A stretch of DNA of 56,300 bases from a virus: positions 1 through 56,300 of the IMG/VR virus record IMGVR_UViG_3300036816_000056. One strand, written 5' to 3'. Under the pieces are notes generated by a model that did not search any database, had not been told where the DNA came from, and saw nothing but the letters and a program-made list of their open reading frames with translations. A program made the position numbers and the translations under genes. Positions 49,153 through 56,300 of the stretch are shown here, one piece after another (within the stretch, counting starts at the first letter, position 1; each line of letters begins with the position of its first letter).

Positions 49153-50109
49153 CTATCCCCTCCGTCTATTTCTTCCGCCCACTGGCAGTATTTTTACAAA
49201 AGGCTCAATCCGTTCAATAATCCGCTCCGCTTTCTTCTCATGCTGCTTTCTGTCCATCTCCCTGGCATCCTTTACATTAGCCAAGTGATGTCTCAATTCA
49301 TTAACAGTCAAATTGGAAGTATATATTGTCGGCAGACGCTCCATGCGTCGCTGGAGTATAGGACCTATCACTTCATCCCTTGTCCAAATGGTTAAGGTCT
49401 CGGCTCCAATATCATCGAGTATCAGTACAGATGCTGTCCGTAGAGAGTCAAGTTTGTTCTCAACTGTTTCTGTCTTGGAACCAATAGCATCTTTGACTTC
49501 CAGCAGAAAATCCGGTACATAGACCATGAGAACATCTATGTCACATTTGGCAAGTTCTTGAGCAATCGCTCCTGCGATCCGGCTCTTACCCACCCCCATC
49601 GGACCATAAAGATATAATCCTTCTCTCGTTTCCCCTGGAACGAAGGTGCTACAGAATTTCACTGCCGACGTAATCGCAGCCAACCGCTGCGGATCAGGTT
49701 CAATATCGTCAAAGGTGGCATCCAGAATGTGCGATGGTATATAGTGGCTCTTGATCTTTTGACCTATACCCTGTTGTCGCTCGTGAGACTTTAGTAAATC
49801 GCATTTCCGGAGTCGAAACACTAACTCGTCCGTTTTATTGGGGTTAGGCTCTTCGACGCTCCTATGCCCCTTCTGGACGTTCTGACAGCCTATTAGACCA
49901 GGGCAAGTGGCGCATGCATCACATTGAGCCAAATGTTCTGACACGTCCCTGTATCTTCTCGGGCTTGTCAGGTCGCTTGAACGATCAGGGTACGTCTGTC
50001 TGAGTCGTTGTATTTCAGGATGGTTATTAATCTGCTGAATAGCCGCTTGCTGCCTTTCAACAAAATCAGGAGGGACCAGCGCCCTTAATTCTTCCTCAAA
50101 GCTACCCAT
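49153..50109 (-). CDS. dnaI: DnaI-type helicase loader
   Basis: This 318-residue AAA+ protein places the replicative helicase on the phage origin. The N-terminus carries a zinc-like cluster 'CDACATCPGLIGC' (63-75), as in Bacillus DnaI. Walker A 'GPMGVGKS' is at 169-176, Walker B 'VLILDDIG' at 228-235, with sensor and arginine-finger regions after. ATG at 50109 lies four bases after the stop of the initiator gene, giving the classical O-P arrangement. Confidence 0.92.
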   Translation of the reverse strand: MGSFEEELRALVPPDFVERQQAAIQQINNHPEIQRLRQTYPDRSSDLTSPRRYRDVSEHLAQCDACATCPGLIGCQNVQKGHRSVEEPNPNKTDELVFRLRKCDLLKSHERQQGIGQKIKSHYIPSHILDATFDDIEPDPQRLAAITSAVKFCSTFVPGETREGLYLYGPMGVGKSRIAGAIAQELAKCDIDVLMVYVPDFLLEVKDAIGSKTETVENKLDSLRTASVLILDDIGAETLTIWTRDEVIGPILQRRMERLPTIYTSNLTVNELRHHLANVKDAREMDRKQHEKKAERIIERIEPFVKILPVGGRNRRRG

Positions 50110-50113
50110 ACAC

Positions 50114-51136
50114 TCACACTCCTTGTTTTGACCGTAAAGCAGCCAACATCTCTTTTAAATCATCCTTTGTCACAGTAGCTTCGGATGATTCTTCATCAGG
50201 CCGAATATCCGGCACTGGAACTGCAACCTGATTTAAGTTTTCTCGCTTAGCGTGTAGAGAATATACAACCGTGGCGCAATAACTCAGGTTACGTATCTGA
50301 TCCCATTTGTTTTTGGGTTTAAAATTGTTAAATGCTTGGTCAATTCCGTCTAAGACTGTTTGGAGCGGAATCCTTTCAGCCATGAACTGATTGACAGTCT
50401 CTTCATCGTTGAATGATATCTCCAGTCCTTTCCCTCTCCTCTGGAGATAACGATCTGCGACTTGATTACGATATTCGGTTTGGGAAACCTCCCGATCAGA
50501 GTCAGTATCTGCTTCGGTATTAGGAACAGAATCCGGGTTTCCCGTGTATGATTCAAAGACCGAATTGGCATCTTTTAAACAACAACTAACTTTAATACTG
50601 TCTTTAAACATGTCTTTAGAGGTGCCCTCAGACTTACTCCCGCAAGGGATTGAGCTCTCTTCGACTTCCACTTTTCGTAACTCAACAGTTACACTTTTCG
50701 TAACTTCGGAGTTACACTTTTCGTAACTTTCGTCATACTCTTCACTTTCTGGAGTTACACTTTTTGTAACTTTGGTTTTACTCAAATTAAGTGAAATAAG
50801 TTCAGAAAACTTGTCTCGATCCCACTCTTTTACGAGACTAACTCGCCATTCATCATAGTTCTTGTTCAGCGAATAAATTTGCTTTCCGTCCCATGAGATA
50901 ACCTTGCATTGTTGTAAATAGGTGATCTCTTTTTTGGCATCCTGTATACGCACTCCACACAGTTCAAAATTCTTGAGGAGTGGTATGACAGCCTCTTTCT
51001 TTTGGCAGCCATAAGAGAGTCGTAGAACAAGTTTGAGCACCTTCTGTTGGCGTTCTGTGAACTTCCTACTGATGATCTCGTCCCAAATTTCATTAGCAAT
51101 TCCTATATATCCGTTTTTTAACTGGGGACTTGCCAC
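50114..51136 (-). CDS. Phage replication initiator (O-like) with internal origin
   Basis: This 340-residue protein has an N-terminal winged helix typical of phage replication protein O ('ASPQLKNGYIGIANEIWDEI', 'RQQKVLKLVLRLSYGCQKK'), a variable middle, and a C-terminal part ('RIPLQTVLDGIDQAFNNFK') that would contact the loader. Lambda-type O binds iterons inside its own gene; four iterons are found in the middle of this one. GTG at 51136 yields the canonical M-A-S-P-Q start. It is followed by the DnaI-like gene. Confidence 0.9.
   Translation of the reverse strand: MASPQLKNGYIGIANEIWDEIISRKFTERQQKVLKLVLRLSYGCQKKEAVIPLLKNFELCGVRIQDAKKEITYLQQCKVISWDGKQIYSLNKNYDEWRVSLVKEWDRDKFSELISLNLSKTKVTKSVTPESEEYDESYEKCNSEVTKSVTVELRKVEVEESSIPCGSKSEGTSKDMFKDSIKVSCCLKDANSVFESYTGNPDSVPNTEADTDSDREVSQTEYRNQVADRYLQRRGKGLEISFNDEETVNQFMAERIPLQTVLDGIDQAFNNFKPKNKWDQIRNLSYCATVVYSLHAKRENLNQVAVPVPDIRPDEESSEATVTKDDLKEMLAALRSKQGV
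50664..50772. repeat. Origin iterons inside the O-like gene
   Basis: AGTTACACTTTTCGTAACTT is repeated at 50687-50706, 50710-50729 and (one change) 50753-50772; a degenerate copy lies at 50664-50683. Starts are 23, 23 and 43 bases apart. Each unit is itself a dyad AGTTAC-N8-GTAACT. The flanks are AT-rich on both sides. This is the expected layout of a phage origin bound by its initiator. Confidence 0.85.
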
Positions 51137-51257
51137 TCTCCTCACCCCGAAACTTCAAATGACACGCTGTTGTATTTGCAAAATCGAAACAACATGATAT
51201 AATGCTTTCAATTGTTTAGGTAACTGATCGTGTTGGTAGCACGATTAACTTTAGGAC

Positions 51258-51620
51258 TCATTTGTTACTGTTGTTGCGGTAGACTCTTCTGCAATAGTAG
51301 TTACAAAAGAGTCCTTCTTCTTTCGGATCAGGAACTCTCTGTCCTGAGAAAACCTCTCTATCACAGTGCTTACACAAACCAATCACTGTCCCTTCAACCT
51401 TATAACCTGATGGTTCTTTCCAGATAAGGCCTTCATATTCCGCGTTTTTATCAATTGAACGTTCCAACTGTATGAGTTCATCACGAAGTACTTTGATTTC
51501 TCGTTTTATTGTTCTTATGTTAAGTTCCATTGATAATGCATCAATTGCATCATCATATAAGTCCCTAATCTTTCGACGCAACACCCTGGTTTGCATTAAC
51601 TTATGAGCGTGTATCATCAT
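51258..51620 (-). CDS. Phage hypothetical protein with C-terminal zinc site
   Basis: In this 120-residue protein an N-terminal coiled coil ('MNIRTIKREIKVLRDELIQLE' in parts) is followed by 'LCKHCDREVF' and 'LFCNYYCRRVY', a four-Cys zinc site. ATG at 51620 overlaps the stop of the 34-residue gene as ATGA. Function unknown. Confidence 0.65.
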   Translation of the reverse strand: MMIHAHKLMQTRVLRRKIRDLYDDAIDALSMELNIRTIKREIKVLRDELIQLERSIDKNAEYEGLIWKEPSGYKVEGTVIGLCKHCDREVFSGQRVPDPKEEGLFCNYYCRRVYRNNSNK

Positions 51621-51721
51621 TTCTTTTTAGCAATGTTTCTTTGTAGAATCGCATGCTGTAATGGTTTGTGTGACCACATGCGGGCTAATTCATCAAGTGT
51701 CATAAATTTGACAGCCATCAT
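51617..51721 (-). CDS. Very small protein coupled to 51258 gene
   Basis: This 34-residue peptide is 'MMAVKFMTLDELARMWSHKP' followed by 'LQHAILQRNIAKKK'. It has AGGAG before a double ATG, and its stop overlaps the next start. It resembles a short helix-turn-helix-like peptide. Real by signals; function unknown. Confidence 0.5.
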   Translation of the reverse strand: MMAVKFMTLDELARMWSHKPLQHAILQRNIAKKK

Positions 51722-51733
51722 TCTCAACTCCTA

Positions 51734-52162
51734 TCAAATGTAGTCTTCTGGACGAAATTCCTTGACGAACTCTGCCGCGTCATCAAAATCAATGCGCCGC
51801 ACATGACTGTACTTCGCTACTTCAAACCTTTCCTTCAACTTACTCCAGATCATTCGACGATAACGACCAACCATGTCCTTGAACTTCTCATCAGACTCTT
51901 TATAGCGATCCTTGGTTAGTCCATTAGATTTCTTGCGAACAAGAGACTGGAGTTGGTAGCACTCTGCATCCGTCAGCGTTACGCTGTCCCGGACCTCCTG
52001 AACCATCATCTGAACCTCTCCGACCTTTTCGGCAACGTCCTCTTGCATCTGTCTGATGCCATCCACCAAACCGCGAATAGCCATACCTTGTGCTTCAGTT
52101 AACTGCATCTGTCTTTCTACAACCGATAAGAAGTCAGGCTGATTAGGATTCATCAATGTCAT
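51734..52162 (-). CDS. ORF6C-domain phage protein
   Basis: In this 142-residue protein the N-terminal half is a coiled coil ('LVDGIRQMQEDVAEKVGEVQ'). The C-terminal 70 residues ('LVRKKSNGLTKDRYKESDEK' and 'MIWSKLKERFEVAKYSHVRR') match the ORF6C domain, found in phage antirepressor-like and regulatory proteins. It starts with ATG after AAAGGTGG and overlaps the ParB-like gene by 20 bases. Confidence 0.85.
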   Translation of the reverse strand: MTLMNPNQPDFLSVVERQMQLTEAQGMAIRGLVDGIRQMQEDVAEKVGEVQMMVQEVRDSVTLTDAECYQLQSLVRKKSNGLTKDRYKESDEKFKDMVGRYRRMIWSKLKERFEVAKYSHVRRIDFDDAAEFVKEFRPEDYI

Positions 52163-53282
52163 TTGGATTTACCACCTTTCTTGAATTAATTGCCGGACGA
52201 AGTTGGTCTATGAAGGATTGGAGCATATCAAGACCTTCAGACAGCCGTTTCTTTTCACTGGTGCTTGCACTGGATACTGCTCCAAGCATGAACGATGTAA
52301 TACCAACCTTCTGTAGGAACTGTTTAACATGAATGCTGATTTGAATAGTGTTACTGTCAGCTTCAAAGCGAAGTTTTTTCATCTGAGCTGCCGCTTGTTG
52401 TTCATCAAAGTCATCAGGTTGCTGGAGCTTCATTGTCTCCAACTCTTCTTTCGTCCGTTGATAACCAGCTTTCAATTCTTCCACCTTCAGGCGTTCGCTT
52501 TCCACATCAACTTCAAGCTTGTCCTTCCAGTATTGATCACGCTCTTTAATCTTCTTAGCAGCTTCCTGAGATTTCTGTTCGAGAAGAACTTCTGTCTCTT
52601 CATCTCGACGTTCTACTGCCGCCGCTACTGCTTCGTCCACCTGATCGACTGGAATCGCATCCTTGTACCGCCGCTCAAGTTCTTCCTTTTCCTTCTCGGC
52701 TTGGTTCGCCCTAGTCTCAGCCTCTCGCAAAGCAGCTTCAAGTCGCTCTTTTGTCTCTACATACGCTTTGTGTGTGGAAATGATCCCTGCGTCAAGCTGT
52801 TGAATGATTTCCGGTGTGGCGTTTTCCATGATGTACTTTGCTTTATCGTAATTTCTGCCTGATCCAAACCCTGCGTGATCAGCAACTATGTCACGAACCT
52901 GTCCGGCAGGCTGCTCATGAAAATTTTCCTTGCCTGCGGCCATTCGTTCTTTAGCTTTGATCCGTTCAACCTCTTCCAGACGTTTAGCCCATTCAACTCG
53001 CTCTGAGAAGGTGAATTCTTTCCGATGCTCGTTCTCGGATATTTCAAGCCGAAGCTGATGTTCGAAGTCGCTGATTTCCATCACCCGGACTACAACCTCT
53101 TTGCGTCCCAGGTACTGATGAGCGCGCAAACGACGCTCTCCTGCTATTAACTGATAATCTGGTGTTACTACTATAGGATTGATAAGTCCGTTTTGATCAA
53201 TGTCTTGCGCAAGTTCTTCAATACCACCGAAGTCCTTTCGGATACGGTCACTGACCTTAATTCTATTAATGTCTATGAGCAA
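52143..53282 (-). CDS. ParB-like nuclease/partition-domain protein
   Basis: In this 379-residue protein residues 5-80 are a ParB N-terminal domain ('GGIEELAQDIDQNGLINPIV', 'LIAGERRLRAHQYLG'). Residues 90-170 contain a helix-turn-helix-like part, and 190-320 a long coiled coil. The C-terminal 'SFMLGAVSSAS' region is helical. It could bind DNA for plasmid-like partition or act as a transcription factor during early lytic growth. The TTG at 53282 is well spaced from AAAGGGG; upstream ATGs are not. Confidence 0.82.
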   Translation of the reverse strand: MLIDINRIKVSDRIRKDFGGIEELAQDIDQNGLINPIVVTPDYQLIAGERRLRAHQYLGRKEVVVRVMEISDFEHQLRLEISENEHRKEFTFSERVEWAKRLEEVERIKAKERMAAGKENFHEQPAGQVRDIVADHAGFGSGRNYDKAKYIMENATPEIIQQLDAGIISTHKAYVETKERLEAALREAETRANQAEKEKEELERRYKDAIPVDQVDEAVAAAVERRDEETEVLLEQKSQEAAKKIKERDQYWKDKLEVDVESERLKVEELKAGYQRTKEELETMKLQQPDDFDEQQAAAQMKKLRFEADSNTIQISIHVKQFLQKVGITSFMLGAVSSASTSEKKRLSEGLDMLQSFIDQLRPAINSRKVVNPNDIDES

Positions 53283-53337
53283 GATAAGACCCCTTTCAAA
53301 CATAAAATTGAAGTTAATCGGCATGTTTCAGAAAAAT

Positions 53338-53646
53338 TCAGCTTCCTTTTTTGTAACTAGCAGCCCGTTGTGCAGCTCTCCATGCCTCCAAATCAGTTAG
53401 ACGGAACTTGATTACAGGTCTTCTGGAACCTGATGTCCCATAACGTTCATGTGGAATGCTGCCCTCTTGACACATACGGTATATCAGTTTTTCAGAGATT
53501 CCTATGTGTGCTGCCGTCTCTGCTACGTCCAAAGTTTTATCACTCAGTCCAGCAAACTCTGCCCTGAGTCGATTTTCTGCTATAGCTACATGCTCGGATA
53601 TCATTGAACGAATTGCTTCCTCAAGCAAAACTAATGGATTATCCAT
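53338..53646 (-). CDS. Excisionase-like helix-turn-helix protein
   Basis: In this 102-residue protein residues 45-95 fit an excisionase/HTH_17 domain: 'DVAETAAHIGISEKLIYRMC' and 'IPHERYGTSGSRRPVIKFRL', then 'DLEAWRAAQRAA'. It lies just left of the Cro-like gene. It may be an excisionase or a second regulator. ATG at 53646 follows AAAGGAAAT. Confidence 0.75.
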   Translation of the reverse strand: MDNPLVLLEEAIRSMISEHVAIAENRLRAEFAGLSDKTLDVAETAAHIGISEKLIYRMCQEGSIPHERYGTSGSRRPVIKFRLTDLEAWRAAQRAASYKKGS

Positions 53647-53684
53647 TTCACATTTCCTTTCTTTTGAGGTATGGTATACTGGAG

Positions 53685-53891
53685 TCATTGATGATCCCTT
53701 ACCAATTCATCAACTGTTACATCTAAAGCAGTTGCAAGTTTGACAAGCGTTTCAGCATTTGGCCCCTGTTTTTTTTCTTTCAAGCCATATATCACAGTCA
53801 TTGAAACACCGCTTTCCTTACCCAGCCTGTACGGCGTCCACCCTCTTTCGTCAAGGAACTTTTGAACGTTATTTCCGATTGTTAACCCCAT
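53685..53891 (-). CDS. Cro-like XRE repressor
   Basis: This 68-residue protein has the helix-turn-helix 'WTPYRLGKESGVSMTVIYGL' and 'ALDVTVDELVRDHQ' at the end. It diverges from the CI-like gene across the operator region, so it is the lytic-side repressor. ATG at 53891 follows AAGGAGGTG. Confidence 0.9.
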   Translation of the reverse strand: MGLTIGNNVQKFLDERGWTPYRLGKESGVSMTVIYGLKEKKQGPNAETLVKLATALDVTVDELVRDHQ

Positions 53892-53916
53892 GTTGTGTTC
53901 ACCTCCTTAACACACT

Positions 53917-54067
53917 ATATCTCCGTTTTAGGTTATAGTAAAACTCATTAATCTCCGTTTTAGGTTATAAAACTATATATTTACTCTTTGATCCTCTCTT
54001 AAGCTTGACATATCTCCTCTTTTTGTTTTATTATAACCGTATTGGGTTATATCCTTTTTAGGTTATA
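53917..54067. promoter_or_regulatory. CI/Cro operator region
   Basis: Four sites share half-sites GGTTATA/TATAACC. ATCTCCGTTTTAGGTTATA is at 53919-53937 and 53951-53969 (32 bases apart); ATATCCTTTTTAGGTTATA is at 54049-54067; and the perfect dyad TATAACCGTATTGGGTTATA is at 54032-54051. The first two guard the leftward Cro side, the last two the rightward CI promoter. Confidence 0.85.
54005..54034 (+). promoter_or_regulatory. Repressor maintenance promoter
   Basis: TTGACA, an 18-base spacer and TATTAT lie 49 bases before the CI-like start. The dyad operator at 54032-54051 overlaps its start point, which implies autoregulation. Confidence 0.75.
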
Positions 54068-54082
54068 CTATCGGAGGTCGTG

Positions 54083-54508
54083 ATGTTAATGCTGTCAGAT
54101 AAAATTAAAGAATTGATGGATTTGAACAATCTAAGCGCCTACAGAGTCTCTAAAGACACAGGTATACCTTATACAACACTCACAAAGATTCTGAACGGAG
54201 CAACAAAAAGTCCTAAGATCGACTTGATTAAGATAATCGCCGATTATTTTAACAAGCCGCTAGACCACTTCACTGAGAGTGAAGACACCACTCACAACGC
54301 TCCAGAATGGGCCACATCTAAAGACTTATCAGATATTAAGAAAATCCTTGAAGAAGACCAGCCTGTCTTGTTTGATGGGGTACCAATTACAGATGAAAAC
54401 CGCCAAAGAGCTATGGACATTCTGACCGGGCTACTTTGGGAAGCCAAAGAGCTAAATAAGAAAACATATGGACGTAAGAAAAAGGCACCCCCTAGAGACG
54501 AAAAGTAG
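54083..54508 (+). CDS. CI-like phage repressor
   Basis: In this 141-residue protein residues 5-60 are a helix-turn-helix ('NNLSAYRVSKDTGIPYTTLT' and 'KSPKIDLIKIIADYF'). The remainder is an acidic linker and a helical C-terminus ('ENRQRAMDILTGLLWEAKEL'). There is no peptidase domain, so it is probably inactivated by the ImmA/IrrE-type protease encoded directly downstream, as for ICEBs1 ImmR. ATG at 54083 is five bases after GGAGG; ATG at 54089 is an alternative. Confidence 0.85.
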   Translation: MLMLSDKIKELMDLNNLSAYRVSKDTGIPYTTLTKILNGATKSPKIDLIKIIADYFNKPLDHFTESEDTTHNAPEWATSKDLSDIKKILEEDQPVLFDGVPITDENRQRAMDILTGLLWEAKELNKKTYGRKKKAPPRDEK

Positions 54509-54517
54509 GTGACCGGT

Positions 54518-54928
54518 TTGGATGACATCATTCGCAAGCTCGTTCGCAGATTCAAGACCAACGATCCTTTTGTAATAGCTAAAGGACTTAACATAATAAT
54601 TCAACATGCGGAATTCGGACCAGGCACGAGAGGTTTATACTACAGACGGTTGCGCAGGCGATTCATTGTTATACATAATGGCTTGCCTGAAGAGTGGCAA
54701 CGCGTGGTGTGTGCTCATGAACTTGGACACGATCGACTTCATTCGGGTTTAAGCCAATTCTGGATTGATGAGCATACCTTCTTCAATACAGGAAAATTCG
54801 AACGACAAGCAAATATTTTTGCGGTAAAACTGTTAACCCAACTCACTGAACGCGATCCAGGAGAAACAGAAGAATCATACCTCTTGCGATGCGGCGTACC
54901 GAAACAACTTCATAACTTAGAAATGTAA
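54518..54928 (+). CDS. ImmA/IrrE-family metallopeptidase (antirepressor protease)
   Basis: In this 136-residue protein the zinc protease motif 'AHELGH' at about 70-75 gives the H-E-x-x-H ligands and catalytic Glu; a C-terminal helix ('ERQANIFAVKLL') with the third ligand Glu is typical of ImmA. It lies just after the CI-like gene and would cleave it on induction. The TTG at 54518 is best spaced from AGGTG; the GTG at 54509 abuts the CI stop. Confidence 0.9.
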   Translation: MDDIIRKLVRRFKTNDPFVIAKGLNIIIQHAEFGPGTRGLYYRRLRRRFIVIHNGLPEEWQRVVCAHELGHDRLHSGLSQFWIDEHTFFNTGKFERQANIFAVKLLTQLTERDPGETEESYLLRCGVPKQLHNLEM

Positions 54929-55001
54929 CTTTGCGCTTTCCAGCCGCAAGGCTGTTTACCATACAAAAAAATAGAACTGGTGTTCGTCAGGAGGGATTTA
55001 T

Positions 55002-56300
55002 GTGGCAAAAGGAAGCATAGAAAAAAGAGGGAAAAATACATGGCGTCTTACGGTTGATTTAGGTTTAAACGGGGACGGCAGTCGCAATCGTCCCCGTAAA
55101 GCAATTACGATTGAGGATGAAGTCTTGTTAAGAACAAAGAAACGATTGAATGATCACCTTAACAATGAGTTGGCTAAATTTAAAATCGAAGTAGAAGCAG
55201 GAGAATATATCGCACCAGAAAAAACAACATTCATTAACTTCATTGAAGAATGGCGAGAAAAGTATGCTAGTAACCCCAACAACCTTTCTCAAACTACCTT
55301 AACTGTATACGAGAATGTGATTAAATCTCGATTAATACCTGTATTTAAGAATGATCGCATAGACCAACTTACCACTTTAAAACTCGTGTCTTTTTTTCAT
55401 GATCTAGAAAAACCAGGAACAAGGAAGCCTTCAAGTAGTAAGAAACCCCTAAGTGAAAAGCAAATGGCCAAACAACTTGAACCACTTGATGCCAGTACAC
55501 TAGCACATATCCATCGCGTACTAAAGAATATATTTTCCCGAGCAGTTGAGTGGAAAATAATAAAAGAAAATCCAATGGACGGAGTCAAAAAACCAACCTC
55601 AAAAAACGCAAAAGAGAAATTAATTGAACAACGGGACAATCCCCAATATTTCGATGAAATGGAGGCCCAAGAAGTTGTTGATGCTTTGTATAAAGAAACA
55701 AGAAAATGGCGGCTTTTAATATTAGGTTCAATGTTAGGAGGATTCAGACGTGGTGAACTTAACGGATTAGAATGGCCAGAAGTTCTATTTGACAATAACA
55801 CGATAAGAATTGAAAACAATATACCTCTCACTTTGAAGGGGCAAGCTGTAGAAAAAGGGCCGAAGTCTTTAGCTTCATTTAGAGATGTAGACATGCCAGA
55901 TTGGTATATGAATGAGTTGAAAATTTATAAACAGGAGTGGTTAAAAGAAAAAGAGTTTTTAGAAGACAAGTGGCTTGGTGCTGATCGGCAATTTGTTTTC
56001 CATAATGGCACAGGAACCCCCTACTATTACCAGCATCCTTCAAAATGGTGGAAGCGATTTTGTGATAGGCATAGTCTGCGGTACATTAAATTCCATGGCT
56101 TACGACACAGTGCCGGAACCTTACTACTTGAAGACGAGGATGAAGCTAATTATGATTCGATACTTATCGCTATTCAGAGGCGCTTAGGTCATGCCAGACT
56201 TTCCACAACATCAGACACGTATGTGCACGTCACTAAAAAGGTAAAGACTCGTGTAGCAGGAAAGTTAAATAAATTTGATCCTTCAGGTTTACGCAAATGA
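55002..56300 (+). CDS. int: Phage integrase (tyrosine recombinase)
   Basis: In this 432-residue protein the N-terminal arm-binding domain (1-60, 'GSIEKRGKNTWRLTVDLG') and core-binding helices at 75-190 precede the catalytic domain: R249 ('GGFRRGEL'), K288, H365-x-x-R368 ('HGLRH'), H397 ('LGHARL') and Y407 ('DTYVHV'). GTG at 55002 follows AGGAGG. It lies at the extreme right of the window next to ImmA, marking the prophage end where the attachment site should be just outside. Confidence 0.97.
   Translation: MAKGSIEKRGKNTWRLTVDLGLNGDGSRNRPRKAITIEDEVLLRTKKRLNDHLNNELAKFKIEVEAGEYIAPEKTTFINFIEEWREKYASNPNNLSQTTLTVYENVIKSRLIPVFKNDRIDQLTTLKLVSFFHDLEKPGTRKPSSSKKPLSEKQMAKQLEPLDASTLAHIHRVLKNIFSRAVEWKIIKENPMDGVKKPTSKNAKEKLIEQRDNPQYFDEMEAQEVVDALYKETRKWRLLILGSMLGGFRRGELNGLEWPEVLFDNNTIRIENNIPLTLKGQAVEKGPKSLASFRDVDMPDWYMNELKIYKQEWLKEKEFLEDKWLGADRQFVFHNGTGTPYYYQHPSKWWKRFCDRHSLRYIKFHGLRHSAGTLLLEDEDEANYDSILIAIQRRLGHARLSTTSDTYVHVTKKVKTRVAGKLNKFDPSGLRK

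Noticed and set aside
1-56300. Search for attL/attR direct repeats and tRNA genes
   Set aside because: No tRNA cloverleaf was recognised and no long direct repeat links the two ends of the window; the attachment sites probably lie just outside.

Overview
This 56.3 kb window reads as an almost complete temperate siphovirus prophage of a Gram-positive host. The strong AGGAGG-type ribosome binding sites, frequent GTG/TTG starts, the r1t-type holin, the XhlA-like protein, YopX, ORF6C and DnaI-like genes and the copper-amine-oxidase-type secreted domain point to Bacillota. Paenibacillus is my best guess, by family resemblance only. The window opens at the GTG of a small XRE gene and closes on the stop codon of the integrase. 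No att repeats are visible inside it.

Layout, left to right. (1) 1-10 kb is accessory cargo on both strands: an SOS-boxed mini-operon (WYL-like, LexA-like winged helix, YolD-like), a secreted toxin-like protein with a probable immunity partner, a DNA ligase plus SRAP abasic-site protein, small secreted or membrane proteins, and a large LCAT-type hydrolase paired with a membrane protein. (2) 10-12.6 kb holds lysis (GH25 endolysin, holin, XhlA-like) and a secreted stalk-domain protein. (3) 12.7-36.8 kb is the late operon, transcribed right to left: terS, terL, portal, protease/scaffold, capsid, head-tail connectors, tail tube, chaperones with a probable frameshift, a 2305-residue tape measure carrying two peptidoglycan-cleaving domains, Dit and tail fibres. 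An unknown membrane-anchored gene sits between portal and terL. (4) 37-40 kb has a catalytic-domain-only tyrosine recombinase, an 800-base AT-rich non-coding stretch, and a self-contained three-gene operon on the opposite strand ending in a HEPN-like protein. (5) 40-47 kb is a tightly overlapping early operon of small phage proteins (ArpU-like regulator, YopX, HNH and others), headed by a second XRE regulator with its own three-copy operator. (6) 47-53 kb is replication: sliding clamp, DnaI-type loader, an O-like initiator with iterons inside its gene, ORF6C and ParB-like proteins, plus a DUF1064 nuclease-like gene broken by one stop codon. (7) 53.3-56.3 kb is lysogeny: excisionase-like, Cro-like, four operators, CI-like repressor, ImmA/IrrE protease and tyrosine integrase.

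The genes work as a standard lysogeny-to-lytic circuit. The CI/Cro region and ImmA set the switch. The leftward early operon makes the replisome factors and ends at the ArpU-like regulator, which probably turns on the late operon from terS to lysis. Several terminators inside the late operon (after portal, capsid and tail tube) suggest graded expression or antitermination. The best candidates for something undescribed are the isolated three-gene HEPN-like operon at 38.6-40.0 kb, the LCAT-hydrolase/membrane pair at 6.6-9.9 kb and the toxin/immunity-like pair at 1.5-2.5 kb. All three are non-structural cargo with their own transcription signals. No function is proven by sequence alone.
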